Shown: positions 24,200 to 32,803 of the stretch, piece by piece
How positions within the stretch are numbered: the first letter of the stretch is position 1
Layout of the letters: the number at the start of each line of letters is the position of its first letter
Assembly: GCA_964195545.1 (NCBI GenBank)
Contig: CAXMQQ010000029.1
Coordinates: 1 to 43,464, forward strand
From: JAHEEL01 sp964195545
GTDB taxonomy: Bacteria; Actinomycetota; Acidimicrobiia; Spongiisociales; UBA5794
DNA: 43,464 nt
Direction: 5' to 3'
Program-made: the position numbers and the translations under genes
Notes under the pieces: generated by a model
Databases searched by the model: none
Seen by the model: the letters and a program-made list of their open reading frames with translations, nothing else
What the model was told of the DNA's origin: nothing

Positions 24200-24793
24200 T
24201 TGAAACGAACAATGCTTCTTCTCGTCGTTCTTGCGGTGATGGCCGCAGCCTGTTCCGAGTCGGAGGTTGCGCCCACAGACACGACAGCAGCGCCACCTTC
24301 GACGACCACGACGGTTGCACCAACAACGACCGCCCCGGCCACTACAACGACCGCCGCCGTCACTACAACGACCGCCGCGGCCACGACAACGGCTGCTCCG
24401 GCCACCACAACCACGGTCGCGGATGCGGGAGGAATTGTTCCCGGCGAAGATGCCGACGTCGATGCCGTGGTGCTGACCTACGAGATCGTGTTCTCGAGCG
24501 AGACGGCATATGACGAGAAGGCCCCCTACATCGACGACCCAACCGGGCTCGAACAGACCGTCGCTGACTATCAGGAGATCGGCAAGTCGATGGGAGGCGT
24601 CGAGCTTGCTCCGAAATCCGTGACGATCAATGGTGACACGGCCGACGTCATGTATGACCTGCTCTTCGGCGGCACACCCACCTACCCGGACCTGACCGGC
24701 GATGCAGTGCTGATCGATGACACCTGGAAGGTCACCAGGGACATGTTCTGCGCCATGATGGCATCAGCCCGTGTCGGTTGCCCCGAGGAGTGA
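24200..24793 (+). CDS. MTB12-like lipoprotein with Thr-rich linker
   Basis: 197 aa. Signal with lipobox VMAAAC (Cys18), a Thr/Ala/Pro-rich linker (residues about 25-75) and a C-terminal domain. The end TADVMYDLLFGGTPTYPDLTG, then AVLIDDTWKVTRDMFCAMM and CPEE, matches the C-terminal domain of mycobacterial low molecular weight antigen MTB12-like proteins (NTF2-like fold), whose function is unknown. TTG 24200 is the start, five bases after a perfect AGGAGG. Its stop overlaps the GTG of the binding-protein gene, so it heads the uptake operon. Confidence 0.82.
   Translation: MKRTMLLLVVLAVMAAACSESEVAPTDTTAAPPSTTTTVAPTTTAPATTTTAAVTTTTAAATTTAAPATTTTVADAGGIVPGEDADVDAVVLTYEIVFSSETAYDEKAPYIDDPTGLEQTVADYQEIGKSMGGVELAPKSVTINGDTADVMYDLLFGGTPTYPDLTGDAVLIDDTWKVTRDMFCAMMASARVGCPEE
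24339..24381 (+). repeat. 21-nt tandem repeat in the Thr-rich linker
   Basis: CACTACAACGACCGCCGC occurs at about 24340-24357 and again at 24361-24378, a 21-nt period (seven codons, TTTTAAV-like). It lies in the exposed linker of the lipoprotein and probably varies in copy number. Confidence 0.7.
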
Positions 24794-25755
24794 CACGCCC
24801 GTTCCCCTTGGTCGGTCTGAGCATCACAGTTGCGCTGCTCACTCTCGCGCTTTCGGGGTGCTCAGACTCTGAATCCGAAGACACACCGGCGCAAGTCGAA
24901 GACACTCCGGCAGAGGCCGCTGTCTTCGTTGGAGCGGACGGCATCGTCGTTGACTCCCCCGACACGTCCCGCATCGTGACACTGAGCGGTGATCTCACCG
25001 AGTTCGTCTACGAACTCGGACTCGGTGAGTCGGTTGTCGCGACCGATGTCACAACGGTTGCTCCCGATGAGGCCGTCCTGTTGCCGAAGGCAGGGCTCGG
25101 TCGTTTCCTCACGGCGGAGGGCGTACTCAAGCATGACCCGACCCTCGTGATTGCCGACACCCAGACGTCTCCCGCGTCGACCATCGAGCAGATCCGTTCG
25201 GCAGGAGTTCCGGTCGCGGTCCTTGAAGTCCCCACTACGTTCGACGGTCTCTACGGCAAAGTTACCTCCCTCGGGCTCCTCCTCGGGGCCGCCGACGCTG
25301 CCAGGGAGTTGGCCGATCGCCTCAAGCGTGAGATCGTTACGGCGTCGGCGGGATCCGACGATGGGTCTTCCACCCTGCGAATTGCCTATGTGTACACCAG
25401 GGGCCCGGACGTGATGCTGCTGTTCGGCGAGGGAATGACGACAACCCCCGTCATCGAAGCAGCCGGCGGCCTCGATGCCGGTGTCGATGCCGGTGTCGAG
25501 GGGAACGTGCCGGTGACACCAGAGGCGCTCGCTGCAGCCGCGCCCGACGTTCTCATCGTCCCAGAGGAAGGCTACGAGGTACTGGGCGGCATCGAGGGGC
25601 TCCTCGCGATTCCGGGAGTGGCGGCGACGCCGGCCGGGAGGAATCGTGCCGTCTTCGCATACCCCGAGGGAGACTTTCTGACGTTTGGGCCGCGCATCGC
25701 CGCATCCATCGATCTCCTCGCCAAGGATCTCAGATCCCTCCCGACCGTGCCATGA
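24790..25755 (+). CDS. Heme/corrinoid-type ABC transporter substrate-binding lipoprotein
   Basis: 321 aa. Lipobox LALSGC (Cys24), then a class III periplasmic-binding fold with one long linking helix: SRIVTLSGDLTEFVYELGLGE near residue 55, DPTLVIADTQTSPAS, and PDVLIVPEEGYEVLGG. This is the BtuF/HmuT type that captures heme, cobalamin or siderophores for the permease and ATPase downstream. GTG 24790 overlaps the previous stop (GTGA); a TTG 12 nt earlier is the alternative. The permease gene overlaps its stop by four bases. Confidence 0.88.
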   Translation: MTRPFPLVGLSITVALLTLALSGCSDSESEDTPAQVEDTPAEAAVFVGADGIVVDSPDTSRIVTLSGDLTEFVYELGLGESVVATDVTTVAPDEAVLLPKAGLGRFLTAEGVLKHDPTLVIADTQTSPASTIEQIRSAGVPVAVLEVPTTFDGLYGKVTSLGLLLGAADAARELADRLKREIVTASAGSDDGSSTLRIAYVYTRGPDVMLLFGEGMTTTPVIEAAGGLDAGVDAGVEGNVPVTPEALAAAAPDVLIVPEEGYEVLGGIEGLLAIPGVAATPAGRNRAVFAYPEGDFLTFGPRIAASIDLLAKDLRSLPTVP

Positions 25756-26756
25756 CGGACACGTCTTCTCAGGCCCGGCTCACCGTTTGGTTCGGGGGTG
25801 GACTCGTGCTTCTGGCATTGGTGATGTTCGGCGCGCTCTTGTTCGGAGCATTCACGATCAGCGCCGGTGATGTCGTTGCGTGGATGTTTGGAGGAGACAC
25901 TGCGGACACCGCGGCTCAGCGGGTCCTCACGTCGATCCGACTCCCACGCGTACTGGCCGCTGCCGTCTTCGGGTCGGCCCTTGGCAGCGTCGGAGTGGTT
26001 CTGCAAGGGACGTACCGTTCGCCTCTCGCCGACGCACACTTGCTTGGCTACTCGTCCGCGGCGGGTGCGGGAGCGGCCATAGGATTTGCCGTCACTCCGG
26101 TCGCTGCGTTCCCTGTCGTACCCGTCGCGTTCGCAGTTGTTGCCGGAGCAGCCTTCGGTATCTCAACCGCAGCGCTCCGGACGAGAGCGGGTAGCGAACG
26201 ACTGATCCTTGCGGGCGTAGCGTTCGGTTTCGCTTTGCTCGCCTGGACCGGTCTCTTCGTCCTTATCGTCGATAGCCCTCGCGTGCCCACTTTCATGTTC
26301 TTCGTGTTCGGGTCCCTGTCGGGCGCCACGTGGAAGGGCCTGACGGTGGCAACGGTGGTCCTCGTCCCTGCGATGTTCGCATTGTGGAGGTACGGCCCCG
26401 GGCTCGATCTTCTCGTGCTCGGTGATCGGGAAGCGAGAACCCTCGGATTCGACACGCGCCGTCTGATTCCCACCGTGGTCGCGCTCGTTGGGGTCGTTGT
26501 GGGCGCGTCTGTCGTGCTCGGTGGCGTTGTGGGTTTCGTTGGTTTGGTGGTTCCGTTCCTCCTTCGACCAATCGTTGGTCCGAGACATCGCATCCTCATC
26601 CCGGCAGCGGCGATCGGCGGAGCGATCGCCGTCGTGATGGCCGACACCCTCGCGCGAACAGTCGCGGCCCCCTCCGAGATCCCACTCGGTCTGATCACCG
26701 CCGCTGTGGGCGGTCCATTCCTCGGTTGGCTGCTCCTGAGAGGCACGAGGACATGA
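25752..26756 (+). CDS. FecCD-family ABC permease
   Basis: 334 aa with about ten membrane spans. RLPRVLAAAVFGSALGSVGV followed by QGTYRSPLADAHLLGYSSAAG is the classic FecCD motif, and VGFVGLVVPFLLRPIVGPRH is the coupling region with the ATPase. With the flanking genes it makes a complete importer for heme, cobalamin or iron-siderophore. It is coupled to both neighbours by four-base overlaps. Confidence 0.93.
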   Translation: MTDTSSQARLTVWFGGGLVLLALVMFGALLFGAFTISAGDVVAWMFGGDTADTAAQRVLTSIRLPRVLAAAVFGSALGSVGVVLQGTYRSPLADAHLLGYSSAAGAGAAIGFAVTPVAAFPVVPVAFAVVAGAAFGISTAALRTRAGSERLILAGVAFGFALLAWTGLFVLIVDSPRVPTFMFFVFGSLSGATWKGLTVATVVLVPAMFALWRYGPGLDLLVLGDREARTLGFDTRRLIPTVVALVGVVVGASVVLGGVVGFVGLVVPFLLRPIVGPRHRILIPAAAIGGAIAVVMADTLARTVAAPSEIPLGLITAAVGGPFLGWLLLRGTRT

Positions 26757-27526
26757 GAGTGTCAGCATCCAACGTTTGGTACGTGACGAACAGCGTGTCG
26801 TTGGTTTGCGAGGTGAGTCTGGATCTTCTCCATGGTGACCGAGTTGCGGTCGTGGGCCCCAATGGCGCCGGGAAGTCAACGCTTCTGAGTCTGTTGGCAG
26901 GCGATCTCCGCCCGAGTCACGGTTCTATCACATATGCGGGGGCCGACATTTCGACGCTGTCGGTCCGTCAACTCGCAACCTCACGTGCGTTCCTCGGACA
27001 GCGCCAGGCGGAGGATATCGCCTTCAATGTGCGCCAGGTCGTGGAGATGGGCAGGTATGCCTACCGGAACGACGCGTCGATTCTTCCGGGCGATGACGAC
27101 CGCGCCGTGACAGCGGCTATTGAAGCGCTCGATCTGGGCGGTCTCGAGCGTCGGCTCATCTCGAGTCTCTCGGGCGGCGAGCGGCAGCGAACGGCCATCG
27201 CACGGACGATCGCCCAGGACACCCCGTTGGTTCTCCTCGACGAGCCGACCACTGCCCTTGACGTCGGACATCAGGAGATGGTTCTTCGCGTCACCCGCTC
27301 GCTTGGTCGCAGTGACCGGATCGTGGTGGCCGTCCTCCACGACCTCAATATGGCGACTGCATTCGATCATGTCGTCTTGCTGAACAACGGCTGTGTCGCC
27401 GCCAGCGGCACCCCTGAGCAGGTTCTGAACTCGGAGAGTCTCACTGAGGTCTACGAACACCCGATCGATGTCGTGCCACACCCGCTCCGACCCGGCATCC
27501 TGGTTCTGCCATCGACCGAGGAGTAG
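26753..27526 (+). CDS. ABC transporter ATPase (HmuV/FecE type)
   Basis: 257 aa. Walker A GPNGAGKSTLL near residue 34, signature LSGGERQRTAIARTIAQ, Walker B LVLLDEPTTALDV and the switch His in VAVLHDLNMAT. It energises the FecCD permease upstream. ATG 26753 overlaps the permease stop by four bases; GAGG lies just before it. It ends one base before the convergent M23 peptidase stop, with no terminator between them. Confidence 0.92.
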   Translation: MRVSASNVWYVTNSVSLVCEVSLDLLHGDRVAVVGPNGAGKSTLLSLLAGDLRPSHGSITYAGADISTLSVRQLATSRAFLGQRQAEDIAFNVRQVVEMGRYAYRNDASILPGDDDRAVTAAIEALDLGGLERRLISSLSGGERQRTAIARTIAQDTPLVLLDEPTTALDVGHQEMVLRVTRSLGRSDRIVVAVLHDLNMATAFDHVVLLNNGCVAASGTPEQVLNSESLTEVYEHPIDVVPHPLRPGILVLPSTEE

Positions 27527-27527
27527 A

Positions 27528-28637
27528 TCAGAATCCGAGTGCTACGCGCGTGCTGGATCCGACGAGTCCATCCACCCGCAGACCGTGGTCATCCTGGAAG
27601 GCGAGTACCGCAATCTTGGTCTTGGGACCGAAGATCCCATCCTGGGGGCCGGGCGCATACTTGATACTCGTGAGGAGTTCCTGAACCCGACGTACGTCGG
27701 CACCCCGACTGCCCTCTCGCAGGATGCCGGATGCCGTCACGGTGGTTGTCGTGCTTGTAGCTGACGAACCGTCTGCAGCGGTCGCAGTGGTGGTCACCGG
27801 TGTGCCGCTCGCTGTGACCCCTGCCTCAAATCGGCTCTTGAGCAACGCCCTGGTGGCGCGTCCGGCCAGACCATCGGTCTTCAATCCAGCGTCGACCTGG
27901 AACGCCGCTACCGCCGCGATCGTCCGTGATCCGGTGATGCCGTCGACGGGTCCGGGTTCGTACGCGAGGTCCGTGAGGACCTGCTGAAGACGCCGGACAT
28001 CGGCGCCCCTCGTGCGTTCCTTGAGAAGTCGGTATCCGGCAAAGAGGGGATCGGCGGGTCCTCCACCGATGGCGTTCGCTCCGCCACTCTCGAGTGACCC
28101 GTACGGGTTGACGATCACGCCCGTTGGGTCACGCAGTTCGAAATGAAGGTGGGGCCTGGTGAGTTCAGCAGTACCGGAGTCGCCGACCCACCCGATGAGT
28201 TGACCTGCGTTGACCGCCGTCCCGGGCACGATGCCGTCGGCGATTCCCCATGCGAGCCCGTCATCGGTACCGGGCGTGTCGTTGTTGAGGTGGATGTACC
28301 AGGACTCCCAGCCATCGTTGTGGCGCAGCGCGATCGTGCAGCAGCGATCAGGGTTCATGTGATCTTCGCTCGTCCAGTTCACGAGCCTGACAGTTCCATC
28401 GGCCGCTGCCACAACAGGGGTCATCTTTGGTGACATGAGGTCCTGGGCGTGGTGGATCCCGTGCGATCGTGCAGCCCAGAACCAGTCTGCGAAGTAGTGG
28501 TCTCCGTCAACCGGTGCGGTCAGCGGGTAGTCGACGAGCTCGCCGAGTTCGGGTGACGCCGCCGACGCGGCAGGGGCGACGGTGAGTGCGAGTAGCACGG
28601 TTGCGGCTGCTGCGATGGACCGCAGGGTGTTCTTCAT
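27528..28637 (-). CDS. Secreted M23 peptidase with two peptidoglycan-binding domains
   Basis: 369 aa. Signal peptide residues 1-26 (AAATVLLALTVAPAASA). LytM/M23 zinc endopeptidase domain about 35-185 with GIHHAQD (His63, Asp67 region), ADGTVRLVNW, and RPHLHFEL (His163, His165). Two PG_binding_1 repeats follow: about 202-267 (RGADVRRLQQVLTDLAYEPG) and 303-368 (RGADVRRVQELLTSIKYAPG), separated by a Thr/Ser linker. It should cut peptide cross-links in the cell wall. ATG 28637 is chosen for its signal peptide and for GGAG six bases upstream. Confidence 0.92.
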   Translation of the reverse strand: MKNTLRSIAAAATVLLALTVAPAASAASPELGELVDYPLTAPVDGDHYFADWFWAARSHGIHHAQDLMSPKMTPVVAAADGTVRLVNWTSEDHMNPDRCCTIALRHNDGWESWYIHLNNDTPGTDDGLAWGIADGIVPGTAVNAGQLIGWVGDSGTAELTRPHLHFELRDPTGVIVNPYGSLESGGANAIGGGPADPLFAGYRLLKERTRGADVRRLQQVLTDLAYEPGPVDGITGSRTIAAVAAFQVDAGLKTDGLAGRATRALLKSRFEAGVTASGTPVTTTATAADGSSATSTTTTVTASGILREGSRGADVRRVQELLTSIKYAPGPQDGIFGPKTKIAVLAFQDDHGLRVDGLVGSSTRVALGF

Positions 28638-28722
28638 GACGTTCTCCAGAGATGCATCTTCCTCTTCGTGTATCGGTTGATCCGAGGAGCACCTGAGCGA
28701 TTCAGACGGCTGGGTGAGCGGC

Positions 28723-29214
28723 TCAGATGAGCGGCAGGTCGATCTGGACGGTGACGATCGGGTCGACCCGGAGCATGAGCAGTTTTGGCGGATCGAGGCC
28801 CCACCAACGAACGTCGAACTCACCGATACCGGTGAGCCGGGGTCCCGGGAGGACGATGATTTCGCCTTCTACGAGGATCTCGATGCCGAGGAAGCGGATC
28901 GTGCCTGTGATGTTTGCGGCGTTTCCACCGGTGTACTCGGTCGTCTCGATCTCAGCGACGATGAGCGGGTGGGTGGCTGTATCTACACGCCGCTTCATCT
29001 CGCGGTCGATGAGCGAGTTGCCGGATGAGAGATCGCCGACGGGGATCTCAAGTTGCCCGTGCGAAGCCCCTCTCTGGGCGAACTCAGCTTCGTCGAGTGC
29101 CGTCTCGAACCAGCCGGAGGCCGTTCCGTGTGAGCGAATGGGGTGAACCGACGATGTGGCGAAGAACGTCACGGAGGCACGCTCAGTGTCGATCGACCAG
29201 CGCCGTCGATTCAT
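28723..29214 (-). CDS. YceI family protein
   Basis: 163 aa. YceI lipocalin-like fold: WSIDTERASVTFFATSSVHP at the start, GQLEIPVGDLSSGNSLIDREM, HPLIVAEIETTEYTGG and ITGTIRFLGIEILVEGEI in order. The family binds polyisoprenoids in a barrel. There is no signal peptide, so this member is likely cytoplasmic. Upstream of the M23 gene on the same strand with an 85-nt gap; co-transcription is possible. Confidence 0.88.
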   Translation of the reverse strand: MNRRRWSIDTERASVTFFATSSVHPIRSHGTASGWFETALDEAEFAQRGASHGQLEIPVGDLSSGNSLIDREMKRRVDTATHPLIVAEIETTEYTGGNAANITGTIRFLGIEILVEGEIIVLPGPRLTGIGEFDVRWWGLDPPKLLMLRVDPIVTVQIDLPLI

Positions 29215-29239
29215 GATGCGTCGTCTCTCTCGGTAGTGT

Positions 29240-30718
29240 CTAGCGCCTCCAGAACGACGCTGTGAAGAGCAAGATGACGGGATAGATCTCGAGTCGCCCG
29301 AGGATCATCAGCATCCCAAGGATCCACTTCCCCGGTTCAACCACCTCAGCGTACGTCGAGGCTGGACCGACCGTGCCGAGCCCTGGGCCGACATTGCTGA
29401 TCGCCGATGCCGCCGCCGACAGACCGGTGACGAGATCCATATCGGCTCCCCACGCACTCTCGACGTAGAGCAGCAGGATCGTCCCGATACCGAAGGCGAG
29501 CATGTAGACCACGACGTAGCTGTGAACGGCAGACACCACCTCACTCGGAAGTGGTACCCGGCCGAACCGAGAGATGGAGACCGCTCTCGGTCGGGTGAGA
29601 CGGCGCACCTCGGCAGCGGCCGACTTGATTACGATTGCGACCCGGTAGGTCTTGAGTGCGCCGGTCGTCGATCCCCCCATGCCACCGATGAACATCATCA
29701 TCAGGATGACACCGCCGAGGGCCGCCGGCCAGACACCGTAGTTGGTGACCGAGTAGCCGGTGCCGGTGATCGTGGCGATCGCAGTGAACATCGATTCGCG
29801 AACAGGGATGCCGACACCGTCGAGAGCAACGCCGCCGACCACGAGAGCGGCGCCGATCGCCAGGCTGATGAGGTAGTACCTGAACTCGGGTTTCCTGAGA
29901 TACTCGCTCGGATCGCGAAGTGCCCGGATGTGAAGTGTGAACGAGGCTCCGGCTACGACCATGAGTCCGATGACGATCCATTGCGAATACGCTGAGAATG
30001 CCCCGATGGATCCTGAGTTGGTGCTGAAACCGCCGGTGGAGATCGACGTGAGCGCGTGCGCGATGGCTTCGAAGACCGTCATGTCCCCGAATGCGAGCAG
30101 CACCGCGGCCGCCGCGGTAAGCGCGATGTAGAGGCCCCAGAGGCGAAGCGCTGTGCCGCGGAACCGCGGGGTGAGACGGTCGGATTCCGGACCGGGTGCC
30201 TCGGCGCGGGCCAGTTGGATACCTCCAGCTCCGATGAGCGGGAGCACGGCAATCGAGAGAACGATGATTCCCATGCCACCGAGCCACTGTGTCGTTGCTC
30301 TCCAGAACAGAAGACCTTTCGACACTGCCGCGAGATCCACGATCACGGTCGCACCGGTCGTGGTGAACCCCGCCGTGCTCTCGAACAGCGCGTCGGTGAG
30401 GCCGAACGAGCCTGAGAACAAGTACGGCAGAGCCCCGAACACGATCACCGTGACCCAGGCGATCGCGACGCCCGCGAATGCATCCTTCGGGCGGAGACGC
30501 TCAGGTCGGCCGACCGCGACGAGCGTGACGGCGCCCGTGCCGATCGCCAATGCGAACGTGAGTCCAAGATGGAGAGCGGCCTCCCACTCCTGGTAGATCC
30601 CCGCGACAGCGATCGCAGGCAGAGCGGCCGCACCTCCAGCGATCAGCACGACACCGACGATGTACGCGATACGCCGAGGCGTTGGCGTGGCCGCCCAACT
30701 CCTGGCGCGCAGGGGCAC
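29240..30718 (-). CDS. trkH: TrkH-type potassium uptake channel subunit
   Basis: 492 aa. The four selectivity-filter regions are all present: AGFTTTGATV, SISTGGFSTNS, ITGTGYSVTN and AISNVGPGLGTVG, each with its key Gly, together with about ten spans. It conducts K+ under control of TrkA. The GTG start at 30718 lies three nucleotides after the trkA stop, so the two are one operon. Confidence 0.93.
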   Translation of the reverse strand: MPLRARSWAATPTPRRIAYIVGVVLIAGGAAALPAIAVAGIYQEWEAALHLGLTFALAIGTGAVTLVAVGRPERLRPKDAFAGVAIAWVTVIVFGALPYLFSGSFGLTDALFESTAGFTTTGATVIVDLAAVSKGLLFWRATTQWLGGMGIIVLSIAVLPLIGAGGIQLARAEAPGPESDRLTPRFRGTALRLWGLYIALTAAAAVLLAFGDMTVFEAIAHALTSISTGGFSTNSGSIGAFSAYSQWIVIGLMVVAGASFTLHIRALRDPSEYLRKPEFRYYLISLAIGAALVVGGVALDGVGIPVRESMFTAIATITGTGYSVTNYGVWPAALGGVILMMMFIGGMGGSTTGALKTYRVAIVIKSAAAEVRRLTRPRAVSISRFGRVPLPSEVVSAVHSYVVVYMLAFGIGTILLLYVESAWGADMDLVTGLSAAASAISNVGPGLGTVGPASTYAEVVEPGKWILGMLMILGRLEIYPVILLFTASFWRR

Positions 30719-30721
30719 TCG

Positions 30722-32053
30722 CTACGCCCCGAACAGTTGCTCTACGGCGCCCACGGCATCGGGCGTGGCGAGCACCACAACCCGATCTCCCGTTTCGAAG
30801 CGTGAAGATCCTCGGGGAACGATCGCTGATCCGGATCGAAGGATCGCCCCGATGACCGCCCCGTCGGGTAGGTCAAGCCCGCCAACCGAGTTACCGATCG
30901 CAGGGGCCCGGTCCATGATCTCTATCTCAAGGGCTTCGATGCCGCCCGTCATGAAGTCAGCTGCCGACACGATGGCACCCCGTCGCACGAAGCGAAGAAC
31001 AGCGTTGGCCGCTGCGACCTTGGCCGAAACTCCCGCGCTGACGCCTACCGATGGCATGAGGTCGAAGAGCGCGACTCGGTTGAAGCGTGAGACCGTTGTG
31101 GAAGCACCGAGCCGATCGGCGATGAGACATGCGAGCATGTTGATGGCGTCGCTTCTCGTGAGAGCAAGGACGCCATCACCATGACCGATCTCAAGGTTCT
31201 GGAAGATCATGGGATCTGTCGGATCGGCCACGATGACGTCGATCTTGGCGTTCCGCTCGGCGATGGCGTGTGCCCGCTCGCGATTGTTGTGGATGAGGAG
31301 CACTCGCCGCCCGTCAGAGCGAATGGCCGCTGCGCTGAGTTCAGCAACGCGGCCTCCCCCGATGATGATGACGCGATCGATCTCCTCCGGATTCGCACCG
31401 ATCAGGGTGCTGGCTCGAGTGACATCGTCAGCCTTGGCCACCAGGAGGATCTTGTCGAAGGCTTCGATGACGGTTGCCCCTCTCCCGACCAGTGTCCGGT
31501 CGTCACGCACGATCGAGGCGATGACACAGTCCCATCCATCGAGGGACCGGCGCATCTCCGCAAGGGAGAGTCCGACGACGTCGGAAGTTGAGCTGACGAT
31601 CCCACCGAGAATGACGATGGATCCGTCGCAGAACATGAAGTAGTCGGACAGTCCCGGATGCGCGACGAGACCGACCAGCTTCTCAGCGACCGCCGATCTC
31701 GGATCTATCACCGCTTCGACGCCGGACTGGAGAACAATGTCCTTGAGTTCGCTGTGCTCGATGCGTGCGATCGTCCGCTCGAGGCCAAGTGACCGGGCCG
31801 TCTGACAGGCGAGAACGTTCGTTCCGTCGTCGTCGGAGACGGCGAAGAGGATGTCGGCGCGCTCAACTCCTGCGCGGCGGAGGACGCTCGGGCTCGCACC
31901 GTTACCCTCGATGACCTGTGCGTCAAGCCGTTCTCTGAGGTGTGCGGCCCGACTCGAATCGGATTCCACGATGGCGACGTCGTCACCTTCTGCGATCAGA
32001 CGCTCAGCGAGGTGGGAGCCGTCAGCGCCTCCCCCGACGATCACGATCCTCAT
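30722..32053 (-). CDS. trkA: TrkA potassium uptake regulator
   Basis: 443 aa, two tandem RCK units. The first NAD-binding Rossmann motif VIVGGGADGSHLAERLIAEG opens the protein and the second, VIIIGGGRVAELSAAAI, begins near residue 225; each is followed by a TrkA_C domain (about 135-220 and 370-443). It gates TrkH in response to nucleotides. GGGAGAA lies before the ATG, with a TAGTCT -10 box further upstream. Co-transcribed with trkH. Confidence 0.93.
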   Translation of the reverse strand: MRIVIVGGGADGSHLAERLIAEGDDVAIVESDSSRAAHLRERLDAQVIEGNGASPSVLRRAGVERADILFAVSDDDGTNVLACQTARSLGLERTIARIEHSELKDIVLQSGVEAVIDPRSAVAEKLVGLVAHPGLSDYFMFCDGSIVILGGIVSSTSDVVGLSLAEMRRSLDGWDCVIASIVRDDRTLVGRGATVIEAFDKILLVAKADDVTRASTLIGANPEEIDRVIIIGGGRVAELSAAAIRSDGRRVLLIHNNRERAHAIAERNAKIDVIVADPTDPMIFQNLEIGHGDGVLALTRSDAINMLACLIADRLGASTTVSRFNRVALFDLMPSVGVSAGVSAKVAAANAVLRFVRRGAIVSAADFMTGGIEALEIEIMDRAPAIGNSVGGLDLPDGAVIGAILRSGSAIVPRGSSRFETGDRVVVLATPDAVGAVEQLFGA

Positions 32054-32103
32054 GTCTTCTCCCGATCGCTGCCTGGTGTGAGACTAGTGCCGCGCCTCTC
32101 CCC

Positions 32104-32109
32104 TACCCT
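32104..32109 (+). promoter_or_regulatory. -10 element TACCCT of the rRNA/tRNA methyltransferase gene
   Basis: TACCCT, six bases, then ATG 32116; no Shine-Dalgarno. Leaderless geometry. Confidence 0.45.
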
Positions 32110-32115
32110 TCATGG

Positions 32116-32757
32116 ATGACCGGAGATCACACGGAGCGGGAGATCGGGGTCGGACCCCTGCCTCGACCATGGCCGGACGATCCCCGTCTCGACCCAGAAC
32201 TCCTGGCAGAGGGTGATCGCCGCAACGTGATCGATCGGTATCGCTACTGGTCGCAGGAAGCGATCATCGGCGATCTGGATCTCCGAAAACACTCCTTCCA
32301 CGTCGCCATCGAGAATTGGCAGCATGATTTCAACATCGGTTCGATCGTTCGCAATGCCAATGCCTTCCTCGCTGCCGGAGTTCATATCGTCGGCAAGCGC
32401 AGATGGAATCGCCGCGGTGCAATGGTTACCGACCGCTACCTGACCGTGAGCCACCACCCGACGATCGGTGCGTTCATCGAGTGGGCAGAAGTAGAAGGGC
32501 TTCCGATCATCGGCATCGACATACTGCCGGGAGCGGTTCCCATCGAGACGACGCACCTACCAGAGCGCTGCGTCCTGCTGTTCGGCCAGGAGGGCCCCGG
32601 CCTCTCCATGGAAGCCCGTGACGCTTGCGACCTGGTCTGCTCGATCGCCCAGTTCGGTTCAACGAGATCGATCAACGCTGGCGTGGCCTCCGGCATAGCG
32701 ATGCACAAGTGGATCGAGCAACACGCTGCCTTTGGGACGAGGAGTAGAGAGACATGA
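32116..32757 (+). CDS. SpoU/TrmH-family RNA methyltransferase
   Basis: 213 aa. The SPOUT fold motifs are NWQHDFNIGSIVRNANAFLA (motif 1), VLLFGQEGPGLSMEARDACD (motif 2) and SIAQFGSTRSINAGVASGIA (motif 3), which make the knotted SAM site and methylate ribose 2'-OH of rRNA or tRNA. There is no N-terminal L30e-like domain, so it is a compact TrmH-like type. ATG 32116 fits the leaderless -10 box and the lack of homology further upstream. Confidence 0.88.
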   Translation: MTGDHTEREIGVGPLPRPWPDDPRLDPELLAEGDRRNVIDRYRYWSQEAIIGDLDLRKHSFHVAIENWQHDFNIGSIVRNANAFLAAGVHIVGKRRWNRRGAMVTDRYLTVSHHPTIGAFIEWAEVEGLPIIGIDILPGAVPIETTHLPERCVLLFGQEGPGLSMEARDACDLVCSIAQFGSTRSINAGVASGIAMHKWIEQHAAFGTRSRET

Positions 32758-32803
32758 CACAGGCGACTGGAGACTCGCCACCTCGGGTCTCGTGTTTCGT
32801 GTC
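32758..32803 (+). repeat. Short heptamer repeat between convergent genes
   Basis: GTCTCGTGTTTCGTGTCTC at 32787-32805 is built of two near-identical heptamers (TCTCGTG, TTTCGTG) followed by TCTC. It lies between the convergent methyltransferase and P450 genes, where little else is found. Confidence 0.35.

Noticed and set aside
24267..24425. Repeat array resembling a short CRISPR
   Set aside because: In-frame Thr/Ala/Pro codons of a lipoprotein linker; no spacers and no cas genes.
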